Notes: generated from the sequence alone by a model not told the origin. 64,000 nucleotides of DNA from Dactylonectria macrodidyma (GCA_020744425.1 JAGMUV010000021.1:1240001-1304000); one strand, 5' to 3'; positions 22,738 to 33,229 are shown, counted from the stretch's first letter. Numbers and translations are program-made.

Positions 22738-22992
22738 AACCCTCACAACGAGGATTCTCTTATGAGGGATTCTCGAACCCTTGATCGTCCAACTAACCAA
22801 CCCCAACGGTGCGGAAATGGTACAAGACATACTAAATGCAAAGCCCGAACCTCGAAACAAAAGCCAAGAATGTGAGAGTGCTGGGAATGACCGAATTTTG
22901 AGATGGAGAGATGGAATGTGTGGTACTGTTTCGACGGCTGTCCATGAAAGAGGCATATGAGAGACAACGGCAGACCCAGGTCGGAAATCGAG
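22738..22992 (+). repeat. Copy A of a ~250-bp dispersed repeat
   Basis: From GATTCTCTTATGAGGGATTC through CTAACCAACCCCAACGG to CAGACCCAGGTCGGAAATCG this block matches 27441-27690 in direct orientation with few differences. A third, more diverged copy lies at 27285-27431. The copies bracket the Est1-type and P-loop genes. Confidence 0.9.
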
Positions 22993-23004
22993 GCCAACTC
23001 AAAG

Positions 23005-23072
23005 ACCAAATGGATGATTCGCATTATATCAAAGAATTACAGCCCGGCCCGCGTTCCAGAGACGCTAGCTAT
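23005..23072 (+). pseudogene. Captured fragment of the DNA ligase gene
   Basis: The 66-bp block GACCAAATGGATGATTCGCA…ACGCTAG is nearly identical to the reverse complement of 37715-37780, inside the ligase pseudogene, where it encodes TKWMIRIISKNYSPARVPET. It is fused to the end of repeat copy A. Confidence 0.85.
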
Positions 23073-23088
23073 CAGTCCAGCACACCCT

Positions 23089-25637
23089 TCAGGGGGAATT
23101 CTTTGGGTTCGGGGACTGTGCCTGGGACTGGGGAATGTCCTCCAACTCCACGTCGTACTTACTAACGACATAAAACAATTTAGTCTCAGTATCAAAGGCT
23201 AGCCACTTCCCTAGGGTTGCGATTTTGAGCCCCAGGTAAAGTATGCGTTCCTTTCTTTCGTCGGCCATTGATGCGAGTTCAAAGAACTTCTCATCCTCGT
23301 CAACCTTCTCGTTGTCAAACCATCCCTTCGGGTGGTAGTCCTCAGCATAGGTAAGACCGCGCATGGCGTAGTCCTCTGGGAGTGGCCGTGGAGGTTCGTC
23401 TTTCTCCAGGCCAGGGAAGTTTCCGTCCATTCTTATTCTATACTCGCCTGAGGCTAGAATATAATTGAGCATGACGGCGGTGAGCTTCCAGGGATACTCT
23501 CGTTCGAGATATGACATGGCGGTCGGATAACGTGTCATATGCTCGATGAAAACAAGGGTTGTATGGACAAAGGGAAGGATGTTGGCATCTCCCCAACGAG
23601 TGGTGACAATCTTGTAAGTCCGGACTGCAAACGAGAGTGACTTCTTGAAGGTGCCACCGGGGGGAACTTCCGGGATAGTGCTTCCATCTCTAGTGGTGTC
23701 GGTCTCATCCAGTCGCTGGGGCATTGCTCTTGTGAGGACATTAGAATCAGCTCCATACCCAAGGAGAGAGCACCCGATCGCGATCCCGATAAAGTAGCTA
23801 AGTCAGGTCAATGAAAATTCAACGCAAAACGCACTAATAGTACTGACCCAGCTTCGAGCCATCGCCTTGTTGTTCGACTGATGTGATTGTCGAGGAGACT
23901 TAAGAACTCTTCAATCGAATCTTCTAGCTTATCCTCTAACTTGCCCGAGAAGAAAATCCCATGTACCCGCACAAAGGCTGCATCAATTGGGGCGAGGTGC
24001 GTTGTATTAGAGCCCAGTACAGGGTCAAACAGGGTCATAATACTTTCCTTTGTGCAGAGGAATGGGATTGGCACACACAGCGATTTGGCGCAGTAGTATA
24101 GCTGTTGCAAGGCATCCGGTCGAGCCAAGACAGCCAAGTGGTGATAGGGGCGCCCTGTGGTCGGAGACTTGTCTGATGCCTTGCTATACCAGTGCCGACC
24201 CACTTCTGTCCACACTTCTCGGTCCTTAATGTCATCATCCTCAATCACCATCCTGTAACGGCCAAGATCTCCTAGGCACTCAATCCAGGTATCCTCAAAA
24301 GCTGGCACGGTTTCATATAATAACGCCGTCATACTATATGCAAGGCATAGAAACGTCAGTATATGCTCTAGGGATGCTGGTAGTCTATGTCGAAGGAGCT
24401 CCAGGAAGGAATGGATGCCGTGTCGCCACATTCGAGCTGGCATGTCATATTTTGATGCAAGCCCCCGTAGTGGAACACTAGCCGAGGGATGCTGGCTTGC
24501 AAGAAAGAAGTCGTGGTGCTCATGCAATAGCGTGCGATGCAGCGCAACCAATGCTTGCCATTGCTCGTTATTCAACGGGTCTGCATCCGTTGTGTTGGAT
24601 GACTGTGCGTTATCGACTTCGATGCACTTCGCCTCAACCATGACCAGGCCAGCATATATGCCTTTCACTTCGGCGACAAGCTGGTCCTGAGAAATAGGCT
24701 TGGTTTCAGGCTGGAGAATCATCTGCGGAGGTTCGGCCTCATTAGGCTGGGAGGAATGTCGAGAGGGCCTGGCTGTTTTGTTTGACGGTTGGAGGGTAGC
24801 ACGATGAGGGAATGCTATCATCTGCCGACCACGAGAGCCTCCTGGAAGCGCTACTCTTGGACCTCCCAATAGTGCTGCCTGAGTCGGTTGGTTTGTTGCG
24901 GAAGACTGGGGCCTCTTCTTAAGGTCGTCGTCGGATGCTGGACGAATCGCTGCTTGGGTAGCTGGCTTTGGAACGGTATTCCTCTTTGGTATGTTCTTAG
25001 ATGCGCTCTGAGCGCCTCCGAAGCAACACCCGAATATGGCATTACTGGCCCGGACTAGAGTGAGAGGCAACCAAGTCAGCATCGTGGTCGTCCGCAGTGC
25101 CAGTCGGCGGTCCTGTATGTATATCGGTGGTCCAACCCGCGGGATGTGGAGTGGGGTGAGCTTACGCTTCTGTGATCCGTTAAACGCATCATCAATATCC
25201 TCCTCGTCCGTGTCCCCGACGAGACGTGCGATGAACTTCTCTTGGACGCGTGGTCGTAGCGACTCGAGATTGCTGGGCACCTCGGACCTGCTGCACTGAG
25301 AAAGCGCCTTTTGGGAGGAGACATTCTGCCGATTCTTGTTCCACAAGTGCGTCATCCACTTCTTAAAGTTCATACTGATGTGGCTTTCGTCCCCTTCGTA
25401 CTGAGAAGACGAAACTTGAGGGTGTAGCGACTCGAGATCGCTGGCTACCTCGGTGCTGCACTGAGAAAACGCCTTTTGGGAGGAGACATCTTGTCGATTC
25501 TTGTTCCGCAAGTGCTTTACCCACTTCTTTGTAAAGTCCATACTAATACAGCTTTCGTCCCATTTGTCCTGAGAAGACGACACTTGATGGTGGTGGATTG
25601 AGACTCGGCTGTGGGTGATGGTAGTTTTGCTGGACAT
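23089..25637 (-). CDS. Est1-type (EST1/SMG DNA/RNA-binding-like) protein
   Basis: Two exons (25637-23848, 23797-23089) with a 50-bp intron (GTCAGT…CTTAG) give 832 codons in frame. A low-complexity N-terminal ~260 residues rich in S, P, Q and K is followed by an all-helical region (LVAEVKGIYAGLVMVEAKCI, LVALHRTLLHEHHDFFLASQ, MPARMWRHGIHSFLELLRHR). The conserved block GRPYHHLAVLARPDALQQLY follows. This is the Est1 DNA/RNA-binding domain arrangement of many uncharacterised Aspergillus proteins. Est1 and SMG5-7 act in telomerase recruitment and nonsense-mediated decay; these lineage-specific paralogues have no assigned role. Residues 20-131 are a tandem duplication of a 56-residue unit. The frame is intact. 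Confidence 0.8.
25245..25580 (-). repeat. In-frame tandem duplication in the Est1-type gene (2 x 168 bp)
   Basis: Residues 20-75 and 76-131 each contain DES.ISM.F.KW, NKNRQ.VSSQKA.SQCS and SNLESL/SDLESL followed by P. Each unit is 168 bp; the length keeps the reading frame. Confidence 0.9.
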
Positions 25638-26598
25638 TTAGAGGTGGGATTCGTAGTTATAAGTGGGATGCTTGTTGAGTCGCCTTGCCACCTAATGGTT
25701 CGCCTGCCAGCTGGCAGTTGAGGCAACCGTGAGGCAAGCACAACGCAATCGTCATAAGGCGGCTGTGGCCTCCTCGACAATGACTCCGATACGTCGGCTA
25801 AAATGCGAACCACTTTTATAGTGCACCCTGGTCAATGTTGGCGCATGAACGGTTCTGTCGGTACTCCATACTCGGGTGGGCGTAGACTAAGGCCTAAACC
25901 AGACAAGCGGTCTGATGACAGATTATGGTTGAACTCTCCCCTGAAACTCCCCCCTACTGCAGCTGTTAGTGGTTTGCTAGTGGAGGGGCATTTTTCAGGC
26001 CACCCGACCACGCTTTTGCCTTCAGCCCCCATCGGTGCCTTAACAGGCACAGAGAAGACCTTAGGAGAGTTCATCTTCCTCTGCAAAAGCTGGTCACGAC
26101 GCTCAGCCGGACCTCGCGACTGCCTTCAGAACCAAGGCAAACGGAGGTATTGGAAGGCGCGCAAGGTCCTCCAAACAACGGAGAGCAAATTATCCTCCGT
26201 CTTCGCCTTCTCTTTTCAGCACCAACCCTCTACCTATACCTGTGGTTGCCCGCAGCTGGTAGGTTAGCTACACCGAACGTCTTAAGGCAGGTGGACTCTT
26301 CGCCAATGGCGGCGGAGGAGAGTGGTCTGTATGTCATCAGACAGGCTCCAGAATTGGAAAAGGACAGATCAAATAGTAAGAAACGGATGAAAGGGTACTC
26401 CTGGTCTAGATTGGGAATCTGATTCTAAGGTTTCACTCCCACTGCTTGCGTGGAGTCGCCGCTGCTCAGCCGCTTCTGCTTGGGCAGTCTGGTGGGCGAG
26501 CGCGTCTATCCAATGATATCTTGAAATCGCTTAATCAGATGATCCCGCTGCCTGTTCTCTAAGCCATCAATCAGCCTATTAGATAGGACTCTGAACAC
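25638..26598. other. Divergent promoter region, no gene seen
   Basis: Lies between the Est1-type gene (minus) and the P-loop gene (plus). The frame at 25803-26267 has no motif. A helical-looking open frame on the minus strand near 26510-26590 is too short to call. Confidence 0.4.
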
Positions 26599-26617
26599 TT
26601 GAAGAATAGTCTTCAAG

Positions 26618-26636
26618 TAACCCTAACCCTAACCCC
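26618..26636. repeat. Interstitial telomere-like repeat
   Basis: TAACCCTAACCCTAACCCC: three tandem CCCTAA units (TTAGGG on the other strand), the filamentous-fungal telomere motif, here inside the region upstream of the P-loop gene. Confidence 0.85.
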
Positions 26637-26901
26637 ACGAGATTCTGCGGAGAGACGGAAAAACGAAGAGGCAAAAGCAAAAATTGGACGCTGTAAGGGC
26701 TTGTACGAGATCATGGCAAAATTTGGGAAATGGATATGTACAATAGCAACCAGTGCCCTACTGGTTATAAGCCACCGGGCGAAATAAATTGTGTGTGTGT
26801 GTGTATTATATAGCGCTTGTCGCGGTCGTTGGATTTGTATCTTTTGTCCGGGAAGGACATCGTGGAACATCATCATTCTCCTTCGTGGTTCGGGAAGAAA
26901 C

Positions 26902-27279
26902 ATGCAGACAGAGCAACAGGCGTTGGTTATCGTAGGCTTAGGCGGTGTAGGCAAGTCCACTTTGGCGCGGCGAGCCAAACACATTGCATCGAGACCAGTG
27001 GTCGAGCTTAGGAAAGATTTATTTCGAATTTGTGACGATGGGACGAGGCACTCTGATCCCTTACCGGCGTATATGGATGCTGTCATGACATGGTTGGGTA
27101 AACCGTGTGTTCTTCTCGATCATCATTTTGATATTCGGGACGCTTTGGTTGACCGAGGCGTCGACTTCTATTTCGTCTATCCCGAAGAAGAGTGTAGGGA
27201 TGAGTACTGTTCGCGGTTTGTGGACAAGAACGTGGCGGATGTGTACCGTCAGTACTGGGGTGAGTTTCTTCGTTGCTGA
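26902..27279 (+). CDS. P-loop kinase-like protein, probably with a missing or altered 3' part
   Basis: The ATG at 26902 is chosen because the Walker A motif GLGGVGKST follows 11 codons later; the frame is open upstream to 26791 without motif. A DHHFDIRDALVDRGVDFYFV strand-helix-strand and YPEEECRDEY follow, resembling small fungal P-loop nucleotide/polynucleotide-kinase-like proteins that put VYP after the second strand. A TGGGGTGAGTT donor near 27258 suggests an intron after …VYRQYWG. The expected helical C-terminus is not seen, and repeat copies B and C begin within 30 bp. The substrate is unknown. Confidence 0.55.
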   Translation: MQTEQQALVIVGLGGVGKSTLARRAKHIASRPVVELRKDLFRICDDGTRHSDPLPAYMDAVMTWLGKPCVLLDHHFDIRDALVDRGVDFYFVYPEEECRDEYCSRFVDKNVADVYRQYWGEFLRC

Positions 27280-27284
27280 GCTCT

Positions 27285-27431
27285 GACCGGGACTCCCAGA
27301 CCCTCTGCCGCCTAACGGACCCCAAAGGCTCGAGAATGGCACAAGAGATCTTAAATACACAACTGAAATCTCCACAAAACCAGCGCCATGAACATGAGAA
27401 AATTCGAAAGGATTGGATTCTGAGATGGAGA
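27285..27431 (+). repeat. Copy B (diverged) of the ~250-bp repeat
   Basis: GGGACTCCCAGACCCTCTG…CCTAACGGACCCCAAAGGC…ATGGCACAAGAGATCTTAAAT…GATTCTGAGATGGAGAG follows the same order as copy C. The repeat is in frame across B and C (RDSQTL.RLT.P.G..MAQ.IL), which suggests descent from coding DNA. Confidence 0.8.
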
Positions 27432-27440
27432 GAGCCCAAC

Positions 27441-27695
27441 ACAAACGAGAATTCTCCTATGAGGGATTCTCAAACCCTTGATCGCCTAACCAACCCCAAT
27501 GGCGCGAAAATGGCACAAGACATACTAAATGCAAAGCTCGAACCTCGAAACAAAAACCGAGAATGTGAGAGTGCTGGGAATGATCGAATTTTGAGATGGA
27601 GAGATGGAATGTGTGCTACTGTTTCGACGGCCGTCCATGAAAGAGGAAGACGAGAGACAAAAGCAGACCCAGGTCGGAAATCGAGCCAAATAAAA
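27441..27695 (+). repeat. Copy C of the ~250-bp repeat
   Basis: Near-identical to copy A at 22738-22992 and in tandem with copy B. The surrounding frame 27273-27770 is open through B and C (165 codons), but I recognise no domain. Confidence 0.9.
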
Positions 27696-28956
27696 TGGGC
27701 TTGGCAACTTGAAGACGGACCTAGTCTTCACGGGATAGATAATACTGTAGCACTTTCGACACGAAAATGAATGAAGAAATTACACAACTATCCAAAGTGT
27801 ATGTATTATTCGAAGGCCTTTCTGTGCCACTCTAATTGCTGTCTACATACCATGCAAGAAGAGATCTGGTGTGCAAAATTGAGGCTGGAGACCTCTCGAA
27901 GAGATTGGAGGGAAGGTTCCACATCCTTCCACCGTCTCCAACACTCAGGGTCCATATCCACCGCATCAAGTTCTCTCATAAATTATCCTTTGAACTGGGA
28001 AAAGTGGCTCTCTATTACCAACTCTACTTCACGGCAACGTCTGATCACAAACGTGGTTGCCGCGATTGGATACAATGGAGGCGCCCAGTGCTTGAAGAAG
28101 CTCGGCCATGTATGTCCACAGCCTAGAGAGGTTGTCGCTGACCCCGACCATAATCCGTCCCATGCAACATGCAGGCTATTCAATTGACCCGTCGGAGAGG
28201 CGTATAAGGTGCTGTTTGTGGCTGTTGTTTCAAAAATTCGTTCTCGCTGTTGTGAAAAGTTTCTCTCTGGGGTCAGTGACCCCCCCGTTCGTCCCTCACG
28301 GGGGGTTGAGATTACGCGAAGTCACGAGACCCCCCTCGTAGTCCTCCCGGGCGGAATAAATTTATTCATTCAGTTCCCGTCAAGTGGCGCAGTCTTATTT
28401 CGGCCTTTTGCTTGATACGCACATGGCTATTCTGTGACCTTTACCCTCCAGTACTGTTTTTTTCTTAGGGAACTCCGAAAAGGCAACCTGCGTCTTGTCC
28501 GATCTTAATTTTGATCAGAACACATCTTCTCATTCCTCCAATTCACCTCCATCAATCTTCGGAGTGCAGCCTACAAATTGCGGCTTTGCCTCCCATCTTA
28601 TTGCTTGACTTAAAGTCCCCTATTGGGGCACAGGACGTGCTGAGCTAGAGTCTCTAATGCTAAAATCTACGCAAAGCCTTCGTAAACTACAGAACATACC
28701 ACTATCCAGCATATCATCGGCTCAAAGGCGCATTGTGTCGAGCCTGTTACCCGTCAGCGGGATGACGAGGCGCGGCTATTACAGCACTAGCCGCTATGTA
28801 TGAGCCAGTCTTCTTCAGTGAGACTGGGAAGAGAGCATTGGCGTGGCTGCACGAGGCGGCCGAGCCCATGTAGTTGAAGAAAAGGAACAAAAGAGAGGAC
28901 AGAATAGAGAATAGAGGGAGAGGAGGAGACGCGAGTGCGTCTCGGATCTGCCTCGT
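27696..28956. other. Unrecognised; 3' flank of the LINE remnant at the right end
   Basis: Overlapping frames at 27771-28341 have no motif. A C-rich/G-rich stretch at 28268-28345 contains an inverted pair (GACCCCCCCGTTC…CACGGGGGGTTG). From about 28700 the sequence reads as the untranslated tail of the LINE fragment. Confidence 0.4.
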
Positions 28957-29340
28957 CTAGTGACGCGGGCAAATCTTCTCGAAGAAGGCGCTTGATTTGG
29001 CCAGCTTGGTGTACTTGTCGAAATTTCTTCCTATTGAGAGGTTGACTGTTGCGGTCGGCGATGGGACAAGCCTCATTCGACACCGCCGCGGTACTTTTCT
29101 GCAGTAGAAGACATGGTCAGGTGCTTTGCGTCGACCGCACGAGCAGGTCACTCGCGCGTCCTCGTGGTTGAATCGTTCGTGGTATGCAGCGAAATCCCCA
29201 TGGAGGGACCTTGCGGCGAGTAAATGGTGCAAAGCAGCCCGAGGGAGCGAGAGCTCCGGCGGGCAGCGTATAGTTACCTTGAGGTTGAATCTCTTGTATT
29301 TGCTCGGGGGCGGAAGTTGACCACCATGTTTCGAAGGCTT
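28957..29340 (-). pseudogene. LINE (Tad1-like non-LTR retrotransposon), 3' end of the reverse-transcriptase frame
   Basis: The minus strand shows PPELSLPRAALHHLLAARS, GDFAAYHERFNHEDA and a zinc-knuckle CSCGRRKAPDHVFYC. This is the usual C-terminal tail of fungal Tad1-clade LINE ORF2 proteins, after RNase H. Reverse transcriptase and endonuclease are missing. The open frame continues upstream to 29565, but that part carries no LINE motif. 5' truncation is normal for LINE copies. Confidence 0.75.
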
Positions 29341-29528
29341 CCTTCGATTTTTTCGACCTTGAAATTTAAATTTAATTATTTCTATAGCTTTTCTTCGCAA
29401 TATAATAACACTTGCCAAAGCTAACATCGAAACTAGGACCCTTAATAAAGGCATGGTCCTATTGTAACCGATCCTCTTGCCCCTCTCATATCTTCGCCTC
29501 TTCGCGTTTTCGCAGTTTTCAAGGCCGC

Positions 29529-30257
29529 TCACTTGAAGCAGCAGATCGTATCGTATGAAGTGCAAAATTTAAACTTTTCTGGGTGCAACGTAGCATGGCG
29601 CCTGACCCTTTTCCAACATTTCTTATATACGGCGACGACATGATGAATCCCTCCTGGAGATATGTGGAGGGTCGACTCTGAGAGGAGTGAATTCCTGTTG
29701 CCGTCATCCACCCAGCCCTCGAACTCCATGGTATGTCTCGAGGAAACCGATCGTGCGGCATCCCAACCGACGCTTAGTTGGGGACGAACGTCGGGGGAGC
29801 GTATCTGCTCCTCAAGCGGACTTTCGTGCTGCATGGGACTAACCGACTCGAGGAAGGGGACGAGGAGGGAGTCGTTCATGAGGTCGTAGATAATTCGGCG
29901 AGACTCATCAAGTTCGGAAGGGTGAAGGGGTTGAGGTCCACACGGGAGATTCAAGAGGTGATCTCGCTCTCGACCAGAGATATTGACTTGTCGCGGTCCA
30001 CAAGGAGCGATATAGATCCGTATCAGCTTTTGCCATGACGAGTTTACACGATCAGTTCTATCACGCGACATAGGGCTCTCGGAAACTAGCTGGTTATAGA
30101 AGGAAGCATAATTTTCGGCGTCTAGGGTGAACTCGAGAGTCTCCCTGCAGTGGTGTTGGGAGAGATGAGCCATGAAGGCGCGTAGAGTCCATGGCGGCGA
30201 AGAGACATCCAAGAGGATCTCGCTGAGGGTAGGACGTCGTAGGCCTGTCGTGGACAT
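29529..30257 (-). CDS. RGS-domain protein (regulator of G-protein signalling), copy 1
   Basis: A 242-codon frame is open from the ATG at 30257. The frame is open upstream to another ATG at 30497, but I prefer 30257 (MSTTGLRRP) because the upstream stretch aligns with other copies only with frame-breaking indels and holds a TATA-like box, so it looks like 5' leader. The RGS box is seen as SPPWTLRAFMAHLSQHHCRE, LEFTLDAENYASFY, YIAPCGPRQVNI and a final LMNDSLLVPFLESV. RGS proteins speed GTP hydrolysis by G-alpha subunits in the control of growth and sporulation. The C-terminus after the box is S/E-rich. It lies head-on beside a LINE remnant. Confidence 0.8.
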   Translation of the reverse strand: MSTTGLRRPTLSEILLDVSSPPWTLRAFMAHLSQHHCRETLEFTLDAENYASFYNQLVSESPMSRDRTDRVNSSWQKLIRIYIAPCGPRQVNISGRERDHLLNLPCGPQPLHPSELDESRRIIYDLMNDSLLVPFLESVSPMQHESPLEEQIRSPDVRPQLSVGWDAARSVSSRHTMEFEGWVDDGNRNSLLSESTLHISPGGIHHVVAVYKKCWKRVRRHATLHPEKFKFCTSYDTICCFK

Positions 30258-30850
30258 TTCAATAACGTTAGTAAACATTTGATGGAGAGTCGCTGTTTGC
30301 GCAGTAGACCTGGGTCGTAAGTTCTTCGAAGAACAAAGATGTCGTAGGTAACTGGACTGTGAGGTTTGTCGAGTGCGCGAATGTGATGAAGGCGGAATGA
30401 ATGTGACCGGAAGTATTTTCTGCGGCGGGTAAGCCTGGAGAGCACGTATTGCCACAGAGGCTCCGTAATATATAGCCGGGGAGTACCCATGAGACAATTT
30501 GGAGACCTCAGTTGACTGCCATTCCCGGTCTATAATTTCCCTTGCGGGTGTGATGCAAAACGCGGCTCCATTTTGCCACCACTATGATGTTGTGGTTTTC
30601 ATCTACGTTAGGCTAGATCTGTGGATCGAAATTTCGCTGAACATCGAGTGATGGAATATCACCTAAGTGCCTGTCCTACTTATCATGTATGCGTGAGCGA
30701 CGGAATCCGCCGCACGCTCTGTTCTTATGTGGTCGAGACCTGCGCGACCAGCAGCACTAAATCCACAGGCATAGAACTAGCGTTACAGGGACCGACAAGT
30801 AGTCACAGAATGGACCGGTCTAGAACGACAACCCCTCTAAGTGTCACTAG
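30258..30850 (-). repeat. RGS copy 1 leader and 5'-flank module (reference copy of a dispersed repeat)
   Basis: This stretch is shared, in parts, with 7545-7740, 19170-19390 and 40885-41200. It includes ATAGACCGGGAATGGCA, GGTGGCAAAATGGAG and TTCGATCCACAGATC. Being next to an intact RGS frame, this is probably the source. Confidence 0.8.
30467..30474 (-). promoter_or_regulatory. Probable TATA box of RGS copy 1
   Basis: TATATATTA on the minus strand, about 210 bp upstream of the chosen ATG. The partial copy near 41120 keeps a TATATAT at the matching place although its coding part is lost. Confidence 0.45.
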
Positions 30851-31384
30851 TGCATTCCACACTCGCGCTCACCAAAAGGTCCATTGATCAATGACATGTC
30901 CATGTTGAAACCGGGAGACAGCTAGCCATTCGGCAGAGGTCCAAAGTCGCCCCGCTGCCTCTGGTTAGTAGAGATACTTCCGTGCTCTCCATCTTGCTCT
31001 TGGCCTGCCTTTCCGCCCTGCATGCCTCTAGCGACTCCTTCCTCCACTTTGTCTTGCAATTCCGGCATCGACTAAACACATGTTGTTGCCAAATAGCGGG
31101 ACCGTTTTGAAGGTATCTCGAGAGAACGTGTATCATTATTGGGATTGGGCCTTTTCGACCAGTCCAGGTATGATTATGATCCAGAGATGGGCTCGGTCGA
31201 GAACCATTGATAGTGTGATTATGCCTGCGGAAATGGCATTCGATCAAGAGCCGGAATTTGGCAGTCTCGGCTATAGGCTCTCAAGCCTGCTGCTAGGCAG
31301 TCTCGAAATGCTCGTGTCAATTGTGGCTGGAGCCAGCACCAAGGCACAGATTACTCCGTACAGGCCTGCTGTAGGGGACAGCTA
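30851..31384. other. Left flank of the Tc1 element, no gene seen
   Basis: Overlapping frames on both strands (30888-31247 minus, 31080-31448 plus) without motif. The right end runs to the TA target site at 31383-31384. Confidence 0.4.
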
Positions 31385-32782
31385 CACCGGGGTTCCAAAA
31401 GTCCTGCAACAGCCCTACTTACACCACCACCCTGACCGGAACACATAGAATAAAGATACCAATTCCACAGGCTACAGACTAGCTACAATAAAAGTAACTA
31501 CATTTTTGGATTCCTCAGAGGCATGGCTTTAATATTTTGTATACCAACCCTTGGCTTTGCAGCAGGCCTCGATCCTCCGCGGCATTGACTCTAGCAGGCC
31601 CCGAATGAAGTCCTAATGGATAGCTTCCCACGCCGCTTCCAAGCACGCTTTAAATTTTGCAATATCAGCTACGTTTTTCTTCAATTTGGAAACCCAGGGG
31701 AACATTCTATACAGATCTCTCTTTAGTCTAGCCCAGACGTGCTCAATAGGGTTCAAATCGGGGCTATGAGGAGGCCAGTCAATAAGAGAGATTCCATGCT
31801 CAAGCAGGAAGCTCATCAAGACCTTTAATATATGGATTCCGGCATTATCTTACTGGAAATGCCGGGTGCCATTATAACCAGGAAGAAGCCCAGAAGTCAG
31901 AGCTTCAATATAGCTATTAGATGAGTAGCTACCGCGCTTAGAGGCTGTGTCTCGGGTCATAATAACCAGCTTGCTTCGGCTCTCCTTGCAAATTGCACCC
32001 CACACCATTATCGTCACATCTCCCTTTCCATGAGCTGTTTTATTGATGAATTTTGGGTCATAGATCTCATGAGTGAACCTCCAGACCCAGGTGCCCGGAT
32101 TAGCGCTGCCATTTTGAGCAGAGCACTCATCAGAGAAGATAACCTAAGGTGTGTAAGTAACGCGTACAGTAGCAGACGAGGGCATCTCAAACACTTAGTC
32201 ATACCTCACCCAATTCTTCTTCTCTTTTCGCCCAGTCGCGCGTAAATTGAAGCCGCTGAGCTGCATCTTCCTTTCGTAAAAAGATCCTCTTCCTAGCTTG
32301 CCATTTGCGCAAGTTAACCTCATTTAAAATCCGGCGGACAGTCGTGGCGCTGACCCCAAGACTCAGGTCATCCACCAAGTCTTTCCTTGAGACGCTTTCA
32401 TCCTGTCGTACAGCGTGAATAATAGCCCTTTTCGCCCGAGGCGTCAGACTTGGGGGACGCCCGGACCGAGGGCTAGGATCGATTGATGCTGTTGTCTCGA
32501 GCCGTTGAAGCAGACGGCTGATTGTGGCTGTCGTAACCCCAAAACGCGTCGCGACCACACTCCTTTTCTCTCCAGCTTGTACGGCCGCAATAATAGCCGC
32601 ACGAAGCTCGGGGCTAGTTTGTTGTCTTCCTTGGCGATTTCCAGATATTATAGTCCCAAAAGACCGTAAATTGGACGTCATAATAAAAAGTTGTGGATGA
32701 TTGAAGATGAAGGTGGCAGGAAACGCGGTTCCGATCGTCGACGCAAGTCGCGTGGCGTTGCAGGACTTTTGGAACCCCACTG
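31385..32782 (-). mobile_element. Tc1-type DNA transposon, complete with TIRs and TA duplication
   Basis: 1398 bp, bounded by 26-bp terminal inverted repeats (left 31385-31410 CACCGGGGTTCCAAAAGTCC…; right 32757-32782, complement CAGTGGGGTTCC…) with two mismatches. TA dinucleotides lie on both sides (31383-31384, 32783-32784), the target duplication of Tc1/mariner elements. It holds one transposase gene on the minus strand. Confidence 0.93.
31529..32681 (-). pseudogene. Tc1-family transposase with two nonsense codons
   Basis: Exon 1 (32681-32205) starts at MTSNLRSFG and has a paired helix-turn-helix DNA-binding region: VVATRFGVTTATISRLLQRL, then RKDLVDDLSLGVSATTVRRI. A 61-bp intron (GTATGA…CCTTAG) leads to exon 2 (32143-31529) with the DDE domain: first Asp in VIFSDEC, second in QDNAGIH, and DLNPIEHVW with the final Glu. 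Two in-frame stops break it: TAA just before DNAGIH and TAG after EAAWEAIH. Both fit CAA to TAA and CAG to TAG, i.e. CpA to TpA. The frame is otherwise intact to TAA at 31529. It is inactive as it stands; relatives elsewhere in the genome could act on its ends. Confidence 0.9.
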
Positions 32783-32784
32783 TA

Positions 32785-33229
32785 TGGGGGTAACCAACCC
32801 TGTCCTCAGGGGCGCTCCAAGTACCTAGCCAAACACCACCGGCAGCTGACAACGCTTCTAGAGGGCGTGCAAGCTTTACATTTTAGCACATTCTCTCCTG
32901 AATCTTTAGCACATTTACCCCTAAATCTTTAGCACATTCGCACACATTCACACAAAAACAGCACACGAGCTGAGTTTCCCTAGAAATAGGATGGCTTAAT
33001 TACTCTATACCGCAGTCAGGTGAAGAAAGCCTTCGGCTCATGCCTTTAAGTCAACTGGCTGAAACTTTTGTCTCTATAAACTTCTGGTTCTATTATACTA
33101 GATACTGCTCTACACTATCCTATCCTTAACATCATAGCATGACCTCAGAGTACCAACAGGTCTAGAGGCAGCCATACCAAAAAGGGCCGCAGGTGCACAC
33201 CGTACAGTCTCGCTGGTTCCCCTCCTCAT
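32785..33229. other. Right flank of the Tc1 element
   Basis: Contains a TTTAGCACATT motif repeated three times (about 32880-32940: TTTAGCACATT, CTTTAGCACATTTACC, CTTTAGCACATTCGC). No gene. Confidence 0.5.

Noticed and set aside
26791..26901. Upstream start of the P-loop protein
   Set aside because: The 37 extra residues are Cys/Trp-rich, come from a GT microsatellite, and do not belong to the fold.
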